This document shows positions 46,113 through 57,720 of a stretch of 64,000 bases of DNA, piece by piece. The position numbers and the translations under genes are program-made. Every line of letters begins with the position of its first letter. Within the stretch, counting starts at the first letter, position 1. The notes under the pieces are model-generated. The model saw only the letters and a program-made list of their open reading frames with translations, searched no databases and was not told the origin of the DNA. Source of the DNA: Spirogloea muscicola (taxonomy: Eukaryota > Streptophyta > Zygnematophyceae > Spirogloeales > Spirogloeaceae); NCBI GenBank assembly GCA_009602725.1, contig WELB01000086.1, forward strand, positions 336,370-400,369, read 5' to 3'.

Positions 46113-46645
46113 TGAAGCGGGTCCCCTGGCCAGAGCCAGAGGCTGCAGCGAGGGCTCTGCCTGCACGCACGTGCAGCGCGCGGGCCATAGACCTCTGCAG
46201 CGAGACGGCCAAGCGCATGCGGTACACCTGCGCTAGCGACCCTGCTGCATGGGAATCCACCGGCTCCCCAAGGAAGCGGCGAACAATGGCGTGACGTGAG
46301 AGCTGGTTGAGCAGCTCGAGCCACCGAGCGCCCAGCGCCCCGTGCGTATCGATGGCGAGCGGGAAGAATTCGTCTTCCCGCGGGTGATCTGCGTATTTTA
46401 GCTCCTTGGCCCGAGCGGCGTAGGCTACCGCATACCCAGCCTTGGTGGCACACTGGGTTGGGTGTGAGCGGTCATAGGAGTCAGTGGTCACCACGTCCAG
46501 GAGAAGACGTGGCCCGCCTGCTGGTGAGGTGGCCACAAGGTCCATGCGACGAGCGTGGAGACCGTCGGCCCGTTGCTGGAGCGGCATGACGGCAGAATTC
46601 TCGGCTGCCACAAAGAAGCCAGCCTCCACAAGGATGCCATGCATC
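46113..46645 (-). mobile_element. LINE-B fragment (endonuclease to near C-terminus)
   Basis: Minus-strand codons ILVEAGFFVAAENSAVMP, RRMDLVATSPAGGPRLLLDV, VVTTDSYDRSH, ELKYADHPREDEFFPLAIDT, GSLAQVYRMRLAVSLQRSMA and RAGRALAAASGSGQGT. Closely related to the copy at 31826-33105. Open for 189 codons, the longest unbroken endonuclease stretch of this subfamily in the window. Confidence 0.8.
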
Positions 46646-49542
46646 GCATCCCAAAGGAATGGACAAGGTCTGAAGGAGCCGGAGTGCTAAGGACTTAGAC
46701 AGCAGCAAGCGGACTCTCAGTAACCTCTAGTCAGTAGATGCAAATCTGAATAGCTAGCAGGCGGAACGATGTCGCCCTGACGGAAGCCGGAGGCAGCCGC
46801 CAGAAGAAGTGCTCGCCCATAGAGAAGAGGGGCTGGCAAAGCCAGCCCAAAAAAGAATGGACAATGTCCAAAGCCAAAGAAAGAGGAGCCGGAAGGACAC
46901 TACAAAAAACTGCAAAACACATAGACGATGCAGAGGGAAGCTCAGTACCCACGAGTGAGCAACATCAGGTCTGAGTAGCTCGCTGCAGGGAAACAGGCAC
47001 TCCGCCGAGACCCAGAGGCTTGGCCATGGCACAGAGCGCCCCCCTGCGCGCAAGTGGACCGCGAAAGCTAGGGACCGCTGCAGAGAGACGGCCAAGCGCT
47101 TCCAGAAGATTTGGGCGAGGAACCCGGCGACATTGAAGCCAGGCTGCTCGCCCTGCTGCCCGTGGCGGCGGGCCGCCGCTCGCCGCGCAAGGTGGTGAAG
47201 CAGGTCAAGCCATTTGGCGCCAAAGGCGCCGTGTACGCCGACGGCGAGTGGGACAAAGTCGTCGCCCACCGGGTGATCCGAGTATTTGCGATCCTTGGCG
47301 CCTGCCGCTTGGCGGACTGCGTAGCTTAAAAATCGCTAAGCAGCTACGAAGGGGCCTGAAGATGCTATGGCAGAAGAAGTGCTCGCCCGTAGAGGAGGGC
47401 TGGCAAAGCCAGCCCTAAGGAGAATGGACAACGTCCAAAGCCAAAGACAGAGCAAGCGCGGCCAGATCAACTGGTGGCTGGGAGAGGCCAGCCCAAAGGA
47501 ATGGACAAGACAGAGGAGCCGGAAAAGGACTGCACTACAAAGCACTGCAAAACACAGACGATGCAGAGGGAAGCTCAGTACCCACGAGTGAGCAACATCA
47601 GGTCTGAGTAGCTTGCTGCAGGGAAAGAGGCACTCCGCCGAGACCCAGAGGCGGCGGCCATAGCACGGCCTGCTCGCGTGTGGACGGCGTGGGCAAAGGA
47701 GCGTTGAAGCGATACCGCCAGGCGCATGCGGAAGACTTGGGCGAGCGAACCGGCGGCGTTGAAGCCGGGCATCGCCCCCGGCAGACCCGGCCGCCGGTCA
47801 ATGGCCTGGCGGGCAAGCCGCTGAAGGATAATTTCGTGTACTTGAAACAAACGAAGGCCCAATGGCCAAGTACAAAGGCAAGCACATCTTAAAACCTACA
47901 TAACCTACGGTAGATTGACCCGCTCAGTAACCACGGGTCAAAACATAAAGGTCGCTAATCGATGCCTGAATACTAGATGGCAGATACGAAGCCCTTCTGC
48001 CACCAACTAGAGCTCGCCCAGCTTTCTGGTGCAAAGCATTAGCCTGAGCACGCTGCAAACAGGCCGAAACTCGTCGCCGCAAGAACCACAGATATGCAGC
48101 TGGCAAGCCCATCTCAGCCGGGAACACATCTGCATGTCTTGTGTAGCCTAGATTGGCTATGTTTTGAAGGAGAGTAAGGAAACGAGGACCCAAGCAGCCA
48201 AAGATGTCGATTGCCGCTGGCAGGAGCTGATCACATCGGGAGTAATCGGAGTAGTGCTGCAACTTTCTTTGTTCAGCACTGCCCACTGCGTGGCCAGCAA
48301 TGTGTGTCGATGCTGGACCATTATAGGCCTCCGTAACCACAACATCGACCAAGGCCCGTGGTCCTCCACCAGGTTGCACGCCCACAATTTCAAGTGTGCG
48401 GCGATGATGACGTCCCTGGGCATCCGTGGTGATAGGCATGATGTTGTTCACTTCCACGACCGCACGGTACCCGGCGTCGCGCATCAAACCCGCCAGAGCA
48501 TCACGGAGGAGGTTGTGGACGCCCACCAATTCTGGTCCAGTGGGGCATCGCAGCATGTGAGTGGCGAGCTCAGCACCCTCTGCACGGAAGCCGCACTCTC
48601 ACTGGCGCACCCCAATCAGGCAGTTAGGTGGGAGGCCGAGGAAGAGTTGAAGCAACGTCCGAAAGGCCTCGGAGCTGATGCTGAAGGCGCTGGCCACGGC
48701 GTGTGAGGTGTTCCAGTCTGTGGCTCCAGGTGTGGCGAGGGAAGGAAGTCTTGCCAGGCTCCTTGGATTGTTGTGAATATCTGGCAGCCTCCTCAACCTT
48801 CTGCGGCGCTCATCTTCCACTGCCGTAACCAGTCTGGATTGTGCCCCTCTATCCGAAGCTTGGGCGAGGGTGGCGAAAGGCGTGAATAGGGGTTGTATAG
48901 AGGGGAAAGGGCCAATTGCCGAGTCACGGATGCTCCTCAGATCCGCTTGGAAGGGTTAGGAGCCTTCCTCCACATGGCGTACGGGATCGTGGAGGCAAGG
49001 GAAGCGCATGGGAAGCATAGAGGCGATCTGGTGCCAGCAGCCCAGGAAGGCTGCTTGCGCCGTCTGCTCCAACGACCGGCAGCCAAGGCCGCCCATGCGA
49101 GTGGGGAGGGAAGCCTGGAGGGAAGATGAAGCGGAGGGGAAAGAGGAAGATTGTAGAAGGGATGCCAGGAACTGCAGCAGGGAGTTGTCGAATCCCTTGT
49201 AGAGCTCGCCCACCATGCCCATTGGGGCGACTGTCCGCTGCAGGTAGCATGCCCCTTGGCCGATGCAGCGAGTGAGAATGAAGGAGATCCAGCCAGCGGC
49301 TGCCGAAAGCCCCGTGTACATCCATCGCCAGGGCTGCGAATTCATCACCAACCGGGTGATCAGCATATTTTCGCTCCTTTGCCCGGGCCGCCAGGCCGAC
49401 CACGCCCTGCAAACGACGCCGATCTGGTGGGATTGGCAGAACCCGGAGGCAGCAGCCAAGGCGCGACCTGCACGCAAGTGGACGGCAAAAGCTAAGGACC
49501 GCTGCAGGGAGGTTGCAAGGCGCATCCTGTACTCTTGAGCAA
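46646..49542 (-). mobile_element. retroelement block, copy B of 26960-29865
   Basis: Same stack in the same order: inverted tail A (from 46650), LINE-D fragment (46803-47320), LINE-D copy with the 54-bp tail insertion at 47453-47506 (AAGACAGAG at 47444-47452 and 47507-47515), split by LINE-2 at 47827-49278 (TGAAG flanks), then the endonuclease core to about 49540. Differences from copy A are scattered substitutions and few indels, so the block was duplicated after all these insertions. Confidence 0.85.
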
Positions 49543-49554
49543 GCGACCCGAAGC

Positions 49555-49924
49555 AAGCGCGGCCAGATTAACTGGTGGCTGGGAGAGGCCAGCCCAAAAG
49601 AATGGACAAGGTCTGAAGGAGTTGGAGTGCTAAGGACTGAGACAGCAGTAAGCGAACTCTCAGTAACCTCTCGTCAGTAGATGCAAATCTGAGTAGCTGG
49701 CAGGAAAGACGTCGCCCTGACGGAAGCCGGAGGCCGCCGCCAGAGCGCGGCCTGCGCGCAAGTGGACCGCAAAAGCTAGGGACCGCTGCAAAGAGACGGC
49801 CAGGCGCATCCGGTAAACTTGGGCGAGGGACCCGGCGACATGGAAGCCAGGCTGCTCGCCTTGCTGCCCGTCGCGGCGGGCCGCTGCTCGCCGCGCAAGG
49901 CGGTGAAGGAGGTCCAGCCATTTG
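49555..49924 (-). mobile_element. 370-bp LINE-A 3' end, inserted only in duplicate B, 12-bp target-site duplication
   Basis: GCGACCCGAAGC lies at 49543-49554 and 49925-49936. Copy A at 29865-29880 reads AGCGACCCGACGCTCTTGG without interruption. The insert runs, on the minus strand, from codons LDLLHRLA-like sequence through GRALAAASGFRQGDVF to tail A. Confidence 0.9.
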
Positions 49925-49936
49925 GCGACCCGAAGC

Positions 49937-50959
49937 TCTTGGAGACTAGTGTCCTGTTTCTTGTGCGATCTGGCCCTTTCAGACCTTGTACATTCCTTTT
50001 GAGTGGCCTCTCACAGTTGTTGAGTGGTTCACTTTACCCCAACTCTGAGATAGCGCTTTTGGCCCGTCCGTAGTTTGGCCCCTCCGAACCTTGTCAATTC
50101 TATGTTCGGGCTGGCTTATCACAGCCCTTGCCCCGATTGGAAGAGCCACTTACTTCTCACAGCCATTGCTGTAAATTGGAAGAGCTGACACTTCCCGAAG
50201 GTGTGGACGGGTGTCCAAACCTCACAGCCATTAGAGCAAGCGCGGCCAGCCATTGCTGTGAATTGGAAGAAGCAAGCGCGGCCAGATTAACTGGTGGCTG
50301 GGAGAGGCCAGCCCAAAACAATGGACAAGGTCTGAAGGAGTCGGAGTGCTAAGGACTGAGCTGGAAGAGCTGTTCCCTTGCCTGTGTCACAGCCCTTCTC
50401 TTCCCTTTCGGACCTTGTCAATGTCAATTCATGTCGTGCTGGCATTTCACATTGTAAACCATGGTAACCTTTTCACAGCCCTCGCCCTCTTCAGCCACTT
50501 GGCCAGACAGGCACTCCATCAATTATTACACTGTCATCTTCCTTCCGAAGAGCTCACTTCTTGTTGTGCGACCGTTTGCAGAAGAAATAGCTCACAGAAT
50601 TCACCGGAGAGTAGTTTCAAAGATTTGCGCCTCTCGGCCAATCCAGCCCTTGTTTAGTCCTTCCTTTCTTGCGGCTGCTCAACAGATGTCACTGAGTGTT
50701 TCGTGGCTACTTGATTCTCTATGTGCTTTAGCGCTTTCTCTGGCCCCTTTCGAACTCTGTATTTTTTTTTTTCCCTGGGCTGGCCTTTCACAGCCACTGC
50801 CACTCTCCTGGAAGCATCTTTCTCCTTTTTCTGGCCGGCCTCTTACAGCCCTTTCGGCCCTCACCGCTTTTTTCAAGGGCTGGCCAATCACACATGGCCT
50901 TTCACTGGAAGATTTCTTCTGCTATTCCTTTTCGGGCTGGCCTTTCACATTTGGAACAG
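49937..50959 (+). mobile_element. hairpin-tail array, copy B
   Basis: Corresponds to 29880-30440 and 31345-31800. Extra inverted tail A units sit at about 50235-50255 and 50268-50365. Ends at the target site of the full-length LINE. Confidence 0.65.
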
Positions 50960-51369
50960 CTTTTCTCTTTGCTGCTAGGTCGAGGGCGCCGCCGCCGCCG
51001 CCGCCACCCCTCCTAAACCCCGGGCCGCCGCCGGCATCGCTGCCGGCGGCGCCCGCCATGGGGTCCGCGGCGCGCCGGCCCCCTCCCGGCCTGTCCCTCG
51101 CACCCGCCCCCGCCGCAGCTCCCGCCGTCGCCATGCCGCCCGCCGACGTCGAGCTCGCCTCTGCCGCCCCGCTCCCGTTGCAGCGTTCTCACGACGCCGC
51201 CAATGGAGTCGGAGCCCAGAATACCTTCTAGCGAAGCACCTTTGCGAGGCGGTCAGCGCGCCTCGTCCACGAATGTGATCGCGACGGCAGCCCCCCGCCG
51301 CGCCTCTGCCTCCAGCTACGCCGCCGCATACCGTCGTCCTCGCCACCTCCTTACTCCACTTCATTTGCA

Positions 51370-51700
51370 NNNNNNNNNNNNNNNNNNNNNNNNNNNNNNN
51401 NNNNNNNNNNNNNNNNNNNNNNNNNNNNNNNNNNNNNNNNNNNNNNNNNNNNNNNNNNNNNNNNNNNNNNNNNNNNNNNNNNNNNNNNNNNNNNNNNNNN
51501 NNNNNNNNNNNNNNNNNNNNNNNNNNNNNNNNNNNNNNNNNNNNNNNNNNNNNNNNNNNNNNNNNNNNNNNNNNNNNNNNNNNNNNNCCTCCTCCTCCTC
51601 CTCCTCGTCCTCCTTCTCCTCCTCCTCCTCTTCCTCCTCCCCCTTCTCCTCCCTCTTCTCCTCCTCCTCCTCCTCCTTCCCCTCCTCCTCCTCCACCTCC
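51370..51700. repeat. assembly gap (51370-51587) and CTCCTC repeat in the LINE 5' part
   Basis: N run of 218 bases followed by about 110 bases of CCT-rich repeat. The repeat encodes poly-Ser or poly-Pro-like tracts depending on frame, and probably caused the gap. Confidence 0.9.
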
Positions 51701-52453
51701 TCCTCCCGCAGCCGCCACACCGCCCGCCGCCACCCCATCCGTGCGCTCTCGGCGTCGCCTCCGGAGCCGGAGCCCTGAGTATCCCCCGGCCAAGCTCGCC
51801 TGGCCGCGGCTCCCCCTCGCCTCCGCCCCCGTCTCCGTCACCACGCCGCCTCCGCCGCAACCCTCACCGCCAATCCCCCCCCCGTCGCCATCGCCACCAT
51901 CTGCGTCCCCTTCGCCACCCCCTCCATCTCCGCCGCCGCCATTACCCCTGCCAGCGACGCCCGCGCGTGTGCAGTGCCCCAACTGTCCGAAGACCTGTAA
52001 GAACAGCAGGGGTCTCAAGATTCACGCACACTCCTGCCCAGGGCATGGCAGTCGCGCCGGCCCGGGGCCTGCTGTGGTCGTCGCGGCGTGCGGCCCTATC
52101 ACTTCTGTCCGGGTTGCTTCAGCGCAGGAGCATATCACGGTGGAGCACATATCGCCTCCCGCCCATGAGAAGCAATGGGCACCTGCTCTCCCACCTCCGC
52201 CCTTGACGTGTGAAGGGCCCCCAGAGGTGCACCCGCTCATTCCACAGGATACCCTGTCCATCGGGCGTGATGCTGGCCTTGATTTTCCAGTGTGTGCTCC
52301 TCCCGTGACAGTCAGGCCGCAGCTGCAACGACCGGACGTGCCGGCGCCTCCCCCGCCATCCACATCTCCCCCCGCTTCTGTCCGGGCCGATTCCGCTCCG
52401 GAGCCAATCCCGGAGGAGCACATGTCGCCTCCCGCCCATGAGAAGCAATGGGG

Positions 52454-52490
52454 CCTAACCCTAAACCCTAAACCCTAAACCCTAAACCCC
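52454..52490 (-). repeat. perfect (CCCTAAA)n telomere tract inside the LINE, within a tandem duplication
   Basis: About five CCCTAAA units with no mismatch. It replaces a few bases at the point where a 272-base unit (start near 52108; second start near 52380) is repeated: AGAAGCAATGGG occurs at 52169 and 52441. The tract breaks the first open frame of the element. Confidence 0.9.
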
Positions 52491-55400
52491 CGCTCTCCCA
52501 CCTCCGCCCTTGACTTGTGAAGGGCCCCCAGAGGTGCACCCGCTCATTCCACAGGATACCCTGTCCATCGGGCGTGATGCTGGCTTTGATTTTCCTGTGT
52601 GTGCGCCTCCCGTGGCAGAAGGGCCGCAGCTGCAACAACCCGCCGAGCCGCCGCCCCCCCCCCCATCCTCTTCTCCTATGCCGTCTACACCCGCTCCGCC
52701 GTCGTCACCACCCTTACCCTCCCCGCCGCCGCCTTCCCCGCCGCCGTCGCCGACGCCAGCGTCACCTCCGTCGCCGCCGTGGCCGCCACCGCCTCCTCCG
52801 CGCCCACCTCCGCCGAGCCAGCCACCTGCCTCGTCCTCGCCGCCGCTTCCGCCGTCTGAGCCTCTCCGATGCCGGCACTGTCAGCGCCCCTGGCCATCTC
52901 GGAGTAGTCGGACCTTGCATGAGCGCGCCTGCAAGCAGCACGCCAATTGTGCTGCACAGACGCGGGCCGCGTCTGCAGCGGGCGGCCGCGGCCGCGGGGG
53001 CAGCGAAGGCCGGCGTGTCCCACCAGGGCCGACCCCACCAGGTCCCCACCACTGGCAATGGGCGGCGGACCTTGACCTGGATGCGGTCCACCGGCAGGAG
53101 GCTCTCCCACTCCTGCGCCACGTGCCGCGGTGGGCGCGCCCACACCTGCGCCGCGCCCTCCGCCCTGTTCTGCAGCGAATTGTGGACGACCACAGGGACT
53201 CCGCCGCCTGGAAAGTGTTCATCCTCTTCCCCAGGCTGCTGCTCGGGTGTGCACCCCCCCAGGGCCACGGCCAAGGCCGTCAGCTGCTCCTGGACCGCAT
53301 CTAACTCTTCCAGTGTGGGCGATGGGAGGAGCTTCTGGCGCGGCATGACGCTGCCGTGGCTGCGGCCACAGCCGGCCGCCGCACTTCGCAGACAGCGCCA
53401 TCGCCTGACAGGGCGGCCAGTGTCCGCCGCGCTCTTCGGTATGGCCATGCCGGGGAGCTCTCGAGAGCAGTCCAGGCACTGGATGATTCGGCGTTGGCGC
53501 CGGCGACTGAGGACACGCGGCAAGCCCTCTCGTCCCTCCACCCCCCGGCACGCTCTCCCTTGCCTTCGTGGTTGGCTTCCTACGTCCCGCCGGAGGAGGT
53601 GGCCCTGGATGCGGCAGCCCTCCGCAAGGCCCTGCAGAGCAGCCGGCGCGCAGCTGCAGGTGGCCCCTCGCGCATGGTTACGGAGCATTTGAGAGAGCTC
53701 TTTCTCGAGAGGTCGAGGCGGACTTTCGGGTGCTGCACCAGGTGTGCCAACACATGGCCCAGGATCACGTCCCTGCCAGCATCCGCGGTGTGCTCTGTGC
53801 CAGCACCCTGCTGGCCCTCAGCAAGGTCAACGGCGGCGTCCGCCCCATTGCCATCGGCGAGGTCCTGTACCGCCTGGTGGGTAGGGCACTTTGGCAACAG
53901 CACGCCGATGCGGCCCAGACACACCTGGCGCCACACCAGTACGGCGCAGGCCTGCGGAGCGGCGGCGAGGCGGTTGTCCACGGGGTGCGGGCTTCCCTCG
54001 ACTTGCACCCCGAGTGGGTCGTGCTGGCAGTGGACGTCCGCAATGCCTTTAACTGCGTCGACCGCGCCACAGTCGCCGAGGAGCTCCGTGCAGCCTTCCC
54101 CACACTGCTGCCGTTCTTTCGGCTGGGCTACGGCCAGCCCAGTGATCTCCTATGGCGGCATGGAGCCGGAGGGGTGGAGGTCCTTCAGTCTTCCACGGGC
54201 ACGCGTCAGGGCGTCAGGGGGACCCGCTGGCGGGGTTTTTCTACGCGCTGGCCCACGACCGCGCCCTGAAGGCCACGGCAGCTGCTCACCCGGGCGTCCT
54301 CATGCCAATGTATGCCGACGACACCTCCCTGGTCGGGCAACCAGACGAGGTCTTGGCTGCCTTCGCCACGCTCGCGCTCGCGGAGCAGCTGAAGGAGATC
54401 GGCCTGGACATCCGGGCGTCGAAGTGCAGCGCCTGGTCCCCACAAGGGTTGCCAGCCCTCCTCCGCCTTCCCTCCGGCTGTCAGACACCTGCCGGGGGCC
54501 TCACCCTCCTCGGGGTTCCATTGGGCTCACCTGCCTTCGTGGACGAGCAGCTGCGCAGCAAGCTGCAGGAGCACCTCAAGCCGGCGGCCCGCCTCCCTGA
54601 GCTGCACGATATGCAGCTGGGACTTGCCATGCTGACGCGCAGCATAGCCCACCGTCCCCTGTACCTGGCTCGAGCCCTCCCCCCCTCCCCGGCGACGCAG
54701 GCTGCCTATGCAACTTTTGATGCAGGTATCCTGGCCTGCACGGCGGCCCTGGTCCAACACCCGGCCTTCCTGGAGACGCCGGCTGCTGTGCACCAGGCCT
54801 CCCTGCCTGTGAGCCGAGGGGGTCTGGGCTGCCGTCCGCTGGCTCGTGCCTGCCGGGCAGCGCACCCGGGGAGTTGGGCGCAGGTTGCGGCTTCGGTGGC
54901 CCAACGTTTCATCCGGCATGGGGGTCGCCTCCTGGAGCAGGCGGCCGCGGACGTGGAGACTGGCACGCTGCCCTTCCAGACGGCTCTCCGCTCAGCCCGG
55001 GATGAGCTGCATGCGGATCACCCCGCCCTGGTGCCACGGGCCGTCCCGTTCGCTCTCCTCACGCGCACGGCCGACCTGCGGGCCCAAGCTCGCTACATGG
55101 CGGAGGTAGATGCGGCGTCTTTCTCCACGGCGCTGGGGCTCTTGCCTCCAGCCGACCTCCGGGGGCGCGCGCGACTGCTCTCGGCGTCCTCACCAGGGGC
55201 GGCTGCTTGGCTGTCGGCTCTGCCGTTCCATGACGCGCTCCGGATGCCAGACGACGCATTCCAAACGGCGGTGCACCGCCTACTCGGCCTCCACCCACCA
55301 TGCCTAGGTGGAGTACAACAATGCGAGTGCGGCGAGCGCAGCCCGGACGCGGCTTCACTGGCGGCTCACATGCTCCGATGCGCTCGGGGAGGGGAGTGGA

Positions 55401-56133
55401 CCGGCACACACGACCTGCTCCGGAACGCGATGTTCGGCATATTTGTCGAAGCCGGTTACACTGTGGCGCTGGAGAACTCCAGCATCATGCCTCTGACTGC
55501 TGGGGCGGACGGCCGCCTCCACACCCGGCGCGCCGATCTCGTCGCTAGCGCGCTCGGCGGGGGGCCTCGGCTCATTGCCGACGTCGTCACCACGGACTCC
55601 TTTCCAGGAGCGCTACACGCTCGGCGGAGGAGGCGGGCTACGCCGTCCGCCAAGCGGCCGACGCAAAGGATCGCAAGTACTCGGATCACCCGGTAGGCGA
55701 CGAGTTTGTCCCACTCGCCGTCGACGTACACGGCGCCTTTGGCGCCAAATGGCTTGACCTACTTCACCGCCTTGCGCGGCGAGCAGCGGCCCGCCGGCAC
55801 GGGCAGCAGGGCGAGCAGCCAGGCTTCCATGTCGCCGGGTCCCTCGCCCAAGTTTACCGGATGCGCCTGGCCGTCTCTTCGCAGCGGTCCCTAGCTTTTG
55901 CGGTCCACTTGCGCGCAGGCCGCGCTCTGGCGGCGGCCTCCGGCTTCCGTCAGGGCGACGTCTTCCGCCTGCTAGCTACTCCGATTTGCATCTACTGACG
56001 AGAGGTTACTGAGAGTTCGCTTACTGCTGTCTCAGTCCTTAGCACTCCGACTCCTTCAGACCTTGTCCATTCTTTTGGGCTGGCCTCTCCCAGCCACCAG
56101 TGAATCTGGCCGCGCTTGCTTCTTTTCTCTTTG

Positions 56134-56440
56134 ACAGCCCTCGCCCCTTCCTTCCCTTTTTCACAGCCCTCGCCCCCATTGGAAGAGCTCACTCTCTTAC
56201 ACAGCCCTCGCCCCTTCGGGAGAGTCCGTTTCCTTCACACATCCGTCGCCCTGAAAGAAGTGGCTCTCCCGATGGGGGCAGGGAAAGATTTCGTGTATTC
56301 GAACCAAACGCAAATGGCCAAGGACAAAGGCAAGCACATCTTAAGACCAAAAGGGCTGTGAGAAGCCAGCCCGAAAAGAGTTGACAAAGGTTCGAAGGGG
56401 CCAAATGATGGATGATCTAAAGCCACAATGACGGAGGGGC
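56134..56440. mobile_element. foldback of solo tails with a ~60-bp LINE-2 tail inserted
   Basis: Plus-strand CAGCCCTCGCCCC units face an inverted tail C at 56258-56400. The inverted tail is split at 56283-56347 by a piece matching the LINE-2 3' end (compare 28155-28216: TTCGAGTATTTGAAACAAAC-like and GGCAAGCACATCTTAA). The piece has no coding sequence. Confidence 0.65.
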
Positions 56441-56865
56441 CTGAAGATGCTATGTCAGAACGGGTGGAGGATGGACCACTCAGTAGCTACGAGTGAGGAG
56501 CCTCAAACCCGACAGACTAGCTGCCGGGAAACTATCCCCCTGACGAAAGCCGGAGGCTGCAGCGAGAGCACGGCCAGCACGCAGATGCAAGGCTTAAGAG
56601 GGCTTCATGCCTCACAACCATTGTCTGACAATTGGAAGAGCTTCCTGCTTCCTCAACGCAGGGGTACCGCATGCGCCTGTCAGTCTCGCTGCAGAGGTCA
56701 ATGGGCACGCGCGCTGCATCTGCGTGCCGGTCGCGCATTGGCTGCAGCCTATGAAAGAAAAGAAAGCGGGTCTGGGGACCCGCTTACCCGGAGACTAAGT
56801 TTTCCGACCTGCGGCTGCTCAACAGGGGTTACTGAGTGTTTCGGAGCTACTTGATTCCCTGTGGC
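56441..56865. mobile_element. LINE-C terminus (-) abutting a LINE-B terminus (+)
   Basis: 56460-56600 (-) is the C-terminus SDVRLLT with GFRQGDS. 56660-56850 (+) has YRMRLSVSLQRSMG-like codons, a diverged stretch, and LRLLNRGY-stop followed by the tail B type 3' UTR start. Confidence 0.6.
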
Positions 56866-57440
56866 TTTAGCGCGGATGTGGTGACAAGTGACTGCATCGA
56901 CTCCGCTAAACCCACCAGATCGGCGTCGATTGCAGGGCATGCGGTCGGCCTGGCGGCTCGGGGCAAGGAGCGAAAACATGCTGATCACCCGGTTGGTGAT
57001 GAAGTCGCGGCCCTGGCGATGGATGTACACGGGGCTTTCGGCAGCCGCTGGCTGGATCTCCCTCAGCGGCTTGCCCGACAGGCCGTTGACCGGCGGCCGG
57101 GTCTGCCGGGGGCGATGCCCGGCTTCAACGCCGCCGGTTCGCTCGCCCAAGTCTTCCGCATGCGCCTGGCGGTATCGCTTCAACGCTCCCTTGCCCACGC
57201 CGTCCACACGCGAGCAAGGCCGTGCTATGGCCGCCGCCTCTGGGTCTCTGCCTCTTTCCCTGCAGCGTGCTACTCAGACCTGATGTTGCTCACTCGTGGG
57301 TACTGAGCTTCCCCCTGCATCGTCTACGTATTTTGCAGTATTTTGCAGTGTAGTCCTTTTTCCGGCTCCTCTTTCTTTGGCTTTGGACATTGTCCATTCT
57401 CTTTTGGGCTGGCTTTGCCAGCCCCTCTTCTCTATGGGCG
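56866..57440 (+). mobile_element. LINE-D 3' fragment (endonuclease to tail D)
   Basis: Codons SADVVTSDCIDSAKPTRSAS, KERKHADHPVGDEVAALAMD, GFNAAGSLAQVFRMRLAVSL and SDLMLLTRGY-stop (57304-57306). The tail D 3' UTR ends GGGCTGGCTTTGCCAGCCCC and TCTATGGGCGAGCACTTTC. Open across most of its length. Confidence 0.8.
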
Positions 57441-57720
57441 AGCACTTTCTTTTAGCGCCTTCTCTGGGCCCTTCGAGCTTAATTCATTCTTATTTCTGGG
57501 CTGGCCTCTCACAGCCACTGTCCTCTCCTGGAAGCGTCCTTTCTTCCTTGGAAGAGCTTTCGCTGAGTGCCTCGTGGCCACTTGAGTCACTGTGTGCTTC
57601 AGCGCTTTCTCTGGCCCCTTCGGACTGTGTTATTCTTGTTTCTGGGCTGGCCAGTAATACAGCCATCGCCCTCTCCTGGAAGCGTCTTCCTTCTATCTTT
57701 CTCTCCCCCTTTTCCTTTAG
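57441..57720 (+). mobile_element. solo hairpin tails upstream of LRR copy B
   Basis: Two plus-strand units (GGGCTGGCCTCTCACAGCC near 57495; GGGCTGGCCAGTAATACAGCC near 57641) with CTCCTGGAAGCGTC trailers, as in 30260-30300 and 31655-31690. Confidence 0.6.

Larger units (their letters stand above)
50972..56121 (+). mobile_element. full-length LINE-A non-LTR retrotransposon with 12-bp target-site duplication
   Basis: CTTTTCTCTTTG flanks it at 50960-50971 and 56122-56133. Order: Pro/Ala-rich 5' region; C2HC zinc finger 1 (51975-52037, CPNC-x12-H-x3-C); Pro-rich spacer; zinc finger 2 (52870-52932, CRHC-x12-H-x3-C); reverse transcriptase about 53650-54450 (GGVRPIAIGEV, DVRNAFNCVDR, GTRQG, MYADDTSLVG at 54308-54337); post-RT region with GGLGCRPLA; zinc knuckle CECGER..HMLRC near 55320-55380; restriction-like endonuclease (VALEN, RRADLVAS, IADVVTTDS, K..KYSDHPVGDEF); terminus about 56010; 3' UTR with tail A hairpin. 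This plan is that of RLE-type non-LTR elements (R2/NeSL/Utopia-like); the exact clade is not assigned. One in-frame stop at 53302-53304 and frameshifts near 53690, 54210 and 55605 show this copy is dead. 218 bases are N. Confidence 0.9.
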
